Assembly: GCA_023410575.1 (NCBI GenBank)
Contig: JAEYPP010000015.1
Location: 73,707 to 137,706 of the forward strand
Length of the DNA: 64,000 nucleotides
Direction of reading: 5' to 3'
DNA from: Bacillota bacterium
Lineage (GTDB): Bacteria; Bacillota; Clostridia; Lachnospirales; Lachnospiraceae
This document shows positions 62,518 through 64,000 of the stretch, in pieces. The notes below the pieces were generated by a model that did no database searches, was not told the DNA's origin, and was given only the letters and a program-made list of their open reading frames with translations. Made by a program: the position numbers and the translations under genes. Each line of letters begins with the position of its first letter. The first letter of the stretch is position 1.

Positions 62518-63652
62518 TTACTTTAGTTTCTTCACCGCAATAATCCCATACTTTCCATTTTTCATCGCAATCCAAAGACTTTCATCCTTATCACTTCTAA
62601 GATATCTTAATTCTTGAAATTGTGGTTTCACTGATAACGTACCACTGGATAAGTTCAACAATCCCCACTTATCCTTAACGCAAACCTGAATAAAATTATC
62701 ACAGACTTCAGATTCATAACTATCCCAGAAGGTATTACACATTAATTTTCCCTTCGGCGAGAGAAAGCCAAATTTAATATCCTCCCATTCTTCTTGATGC
62801 ACGCATGCGATGCTACCCTCAGGGACCACTCTGTTTGTGTACAAGAACTAAACGAAGCCTTTATGACTACTTTGCCTGTTTTATCTAAGATTCCATACTT
62901 GTCATACTTCTTATATACAAAATAATCACTGGATAAGACTTCAACGACTTCATAGTTCGATGTGAATATTTCATTAAATTTCTTATCGATCACCGTATAC
63001 TTACCATCATCATTATTCACAATTGCGCAGCCATCCTTAAAATCCGATACATTCTCCCACCCTTTGGTGCTTAAGTATTGCATAGATGTATCAATGGTCT
63101 CCATAGATAATAGCCCATTTCTTCCACATATTCAAATTGAGTACTGTCTTTTGGTATATCACCATAAACCCAAGCAATACCTTCACTAAATCTTTTCGAT
63201 CCATAATAATGAGATTGAATGAATAGTTCTCCCTCTTCATTCACAAAACCACTATCATTATCCTTGTTCTTTATTGCTGCAAGACCATCGCTAAATTCAG
63301 ATATGCCATACGTTGGATATTCAGTTTTCAGAATAACTTTTCCTGTATCATCTACGATTCCTTCGAATCTATCGTAATCCTCACTTACGGTTACAACTTT
63401 CCAAAGCTTGGTTCCCTCGATTGGGATTGGCTCCTCATCCCACAAAAACTTAGTCACTACTTTCCCTGTTTTATCAATAAAGCTCCACTTATCGTTTTTG
63501 CACACTGGACACAAGCCCCACTTATCTTCTTTTCTCACAGGACATAAATTCATATTATCAGGAAAGTAACTAAATTTATCTAATATCGGTTTAGTCATAA
63601 TTTTACCAGTTGCATCCATAAAGCCCATCTTATCATCCTTAGTTATGCTAAC
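62518..63652 (-). pseudogene. WG-repeat protein, frameshifted
   Basis: Three pieces in successive frames (from ~63652, from ~63104, from ~62844) make one WG-repeat protein: DKMGFMDATGKIMTKPILDK, KNDKWSFIDKTGKVVTKFLW, KYDKYGILDKTGKVVIKASF, VKDKWGLLNLSSGTLSVKPQ, NGKYGIIAVKKLK. Breaks are near 63095 and 62840, and the N-terminus is missing (stop just before VSITKDDK). WG repeats form beta-structures of unclear role. The gene is dead or would need programmed shifts, which is unlikely twice. Confidence 0.75.
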
Positions 63653-63887
63653 TTAAATTATTTCATATAGCTCTCCTCATCCTAATAAATCGATTACTCT
63701 TTTCTTCATGACGTTCCCCTGTAAAAAAATATACTGCAATATATTTCTATATCACAGTATATCTCTTTTTTCAACAACATTTTTTTAATGTTAAAAAGTT
63801 CGTAGTGATTATTCCATTCATCGTTCTTCGCATTAATTCATACGATGGTTTTCCTAAACAATAGAATTCATTATGTTAAGTGAAAAA

Positions 63888-63946
63888 GTAAATTCCAGTT
63901 TGCACGAGTAAATTCCAGTAGATTGGAACACCTGGAATTTACTCGT
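63888..63946. repeat. GTAAATTCCAG direct and inverted repeats
   Basis: GTAAATTCCAGT at 63888, then ACGAGTAAATTCCAG (63904-63918) with its exact complement at 63932-63946, a 15-bp stem with a 13-nt loop. It may be a terminator for a gene outside the window or the end of an insertion element. No gene is seen in 63653-64000. Confidence 0.55.
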
Positions 63947-64000
63947 ACACAACTTTCCCTTCTGCTATAATACAGATATGGTTATCTGTCTGTGCAGAAA

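Overview
The window looks like a chromosomal segment of an anaerobic, low-GC Firmicute. Gene style, AT-rich intergenic DNA, strong GGAGG ribosome sites and the mix of families (HelD, ATP-dependent PEP carboxykinase, PadR/HAAS pairs, Wadjet, Nif11/NHLM peptide export, AgrC/AgrA-like regulators) suggest Lachnospiraceae (Clostridium XIVa, the C. phytofermentans neighbourhood). This placement is inference from gene content, not a database match.

Layout. 0.1-8.6 kb: minus-strand housekeeping and accessory genes: a HelD-type helicase carrying an unexpected GH31 N-terminal domain, a PadR regulator with a strong palindromic operator and a broken HAAS/FtsW gene, redox proteins, and pckA. 8.9-11.7 kb: an OmpR-type two-component system and a PepSY secreted protein with an Asp/His-rich repeat. 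12-14.8 kb: an HxlR regulator, corA and a nitroreductase, where corA sits between two diverged copies of one divergent promoter region. 14.9-21.4 kb: a complete Wadjet (jetABCD) defence operon. 21.7-24.1 kb: a decayed zone with an LRR protein, a frameshifted AraC regulator, a RelBE toxin-antitoxin pair and a truncated integrase. 24.1-28.8 kb: a 1217-residue three-module multicopper oxidase with three small partner genes, resembling Mnx-type oxidases. 28.9-32.2 kb: a TetR-controlled redox operon.

33.6-52.3 kb: the centrepiece, a minus-strand RiPP (peptide natural product) locus. It encodes a Nif11-type precursor whose 25-residue core has ten Ser/Thr and no Cys; a LanM-like enzyme whose dehydratase half is intact but whose cyclase half lacks the zinc ligands; two YcaO enzymes, one fused to an N-terminal methyltransferase and a C-terminal LuxR helix-turn-helix; an Fe-S-type flavoprotein; an NHLM exporter set (C39-peptidase ABC transporter, second ABC transporter, short HlyD-like protein); a STAS/anti-sigma-kinase/SpoIIE phosphatase partner switch; a GNAT; an HExxH protein; a SAP-domain protein; and a roughly 50-residue micropeptide with an IIGGADGPTS motif at the operon head. 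I infer a dehydrated, azoline- or thioamide-bearing, non-lanthionine product, with a modification enzyme that may regulate its own substrate gene.

52.5-62.3 kb: a compositionally different, more GC-rich island (AgrC/LytTR pair with 21-bp phased direct repeats, LemA, zinc-ribbon protein, frameshifted SLH-domain surface protein). It is bordered by pieces of a tRNA-Ser gene and ends with two tandem copies of a small element encoding a 31-residue hydrophobic peptide between complementary ends, much like type I toxin mRNAs. An intact tRNA-Ser(CGA) closes the island. 62.5-64 kb holds a frameshifted WG-repeat gene and small inverted repeats.
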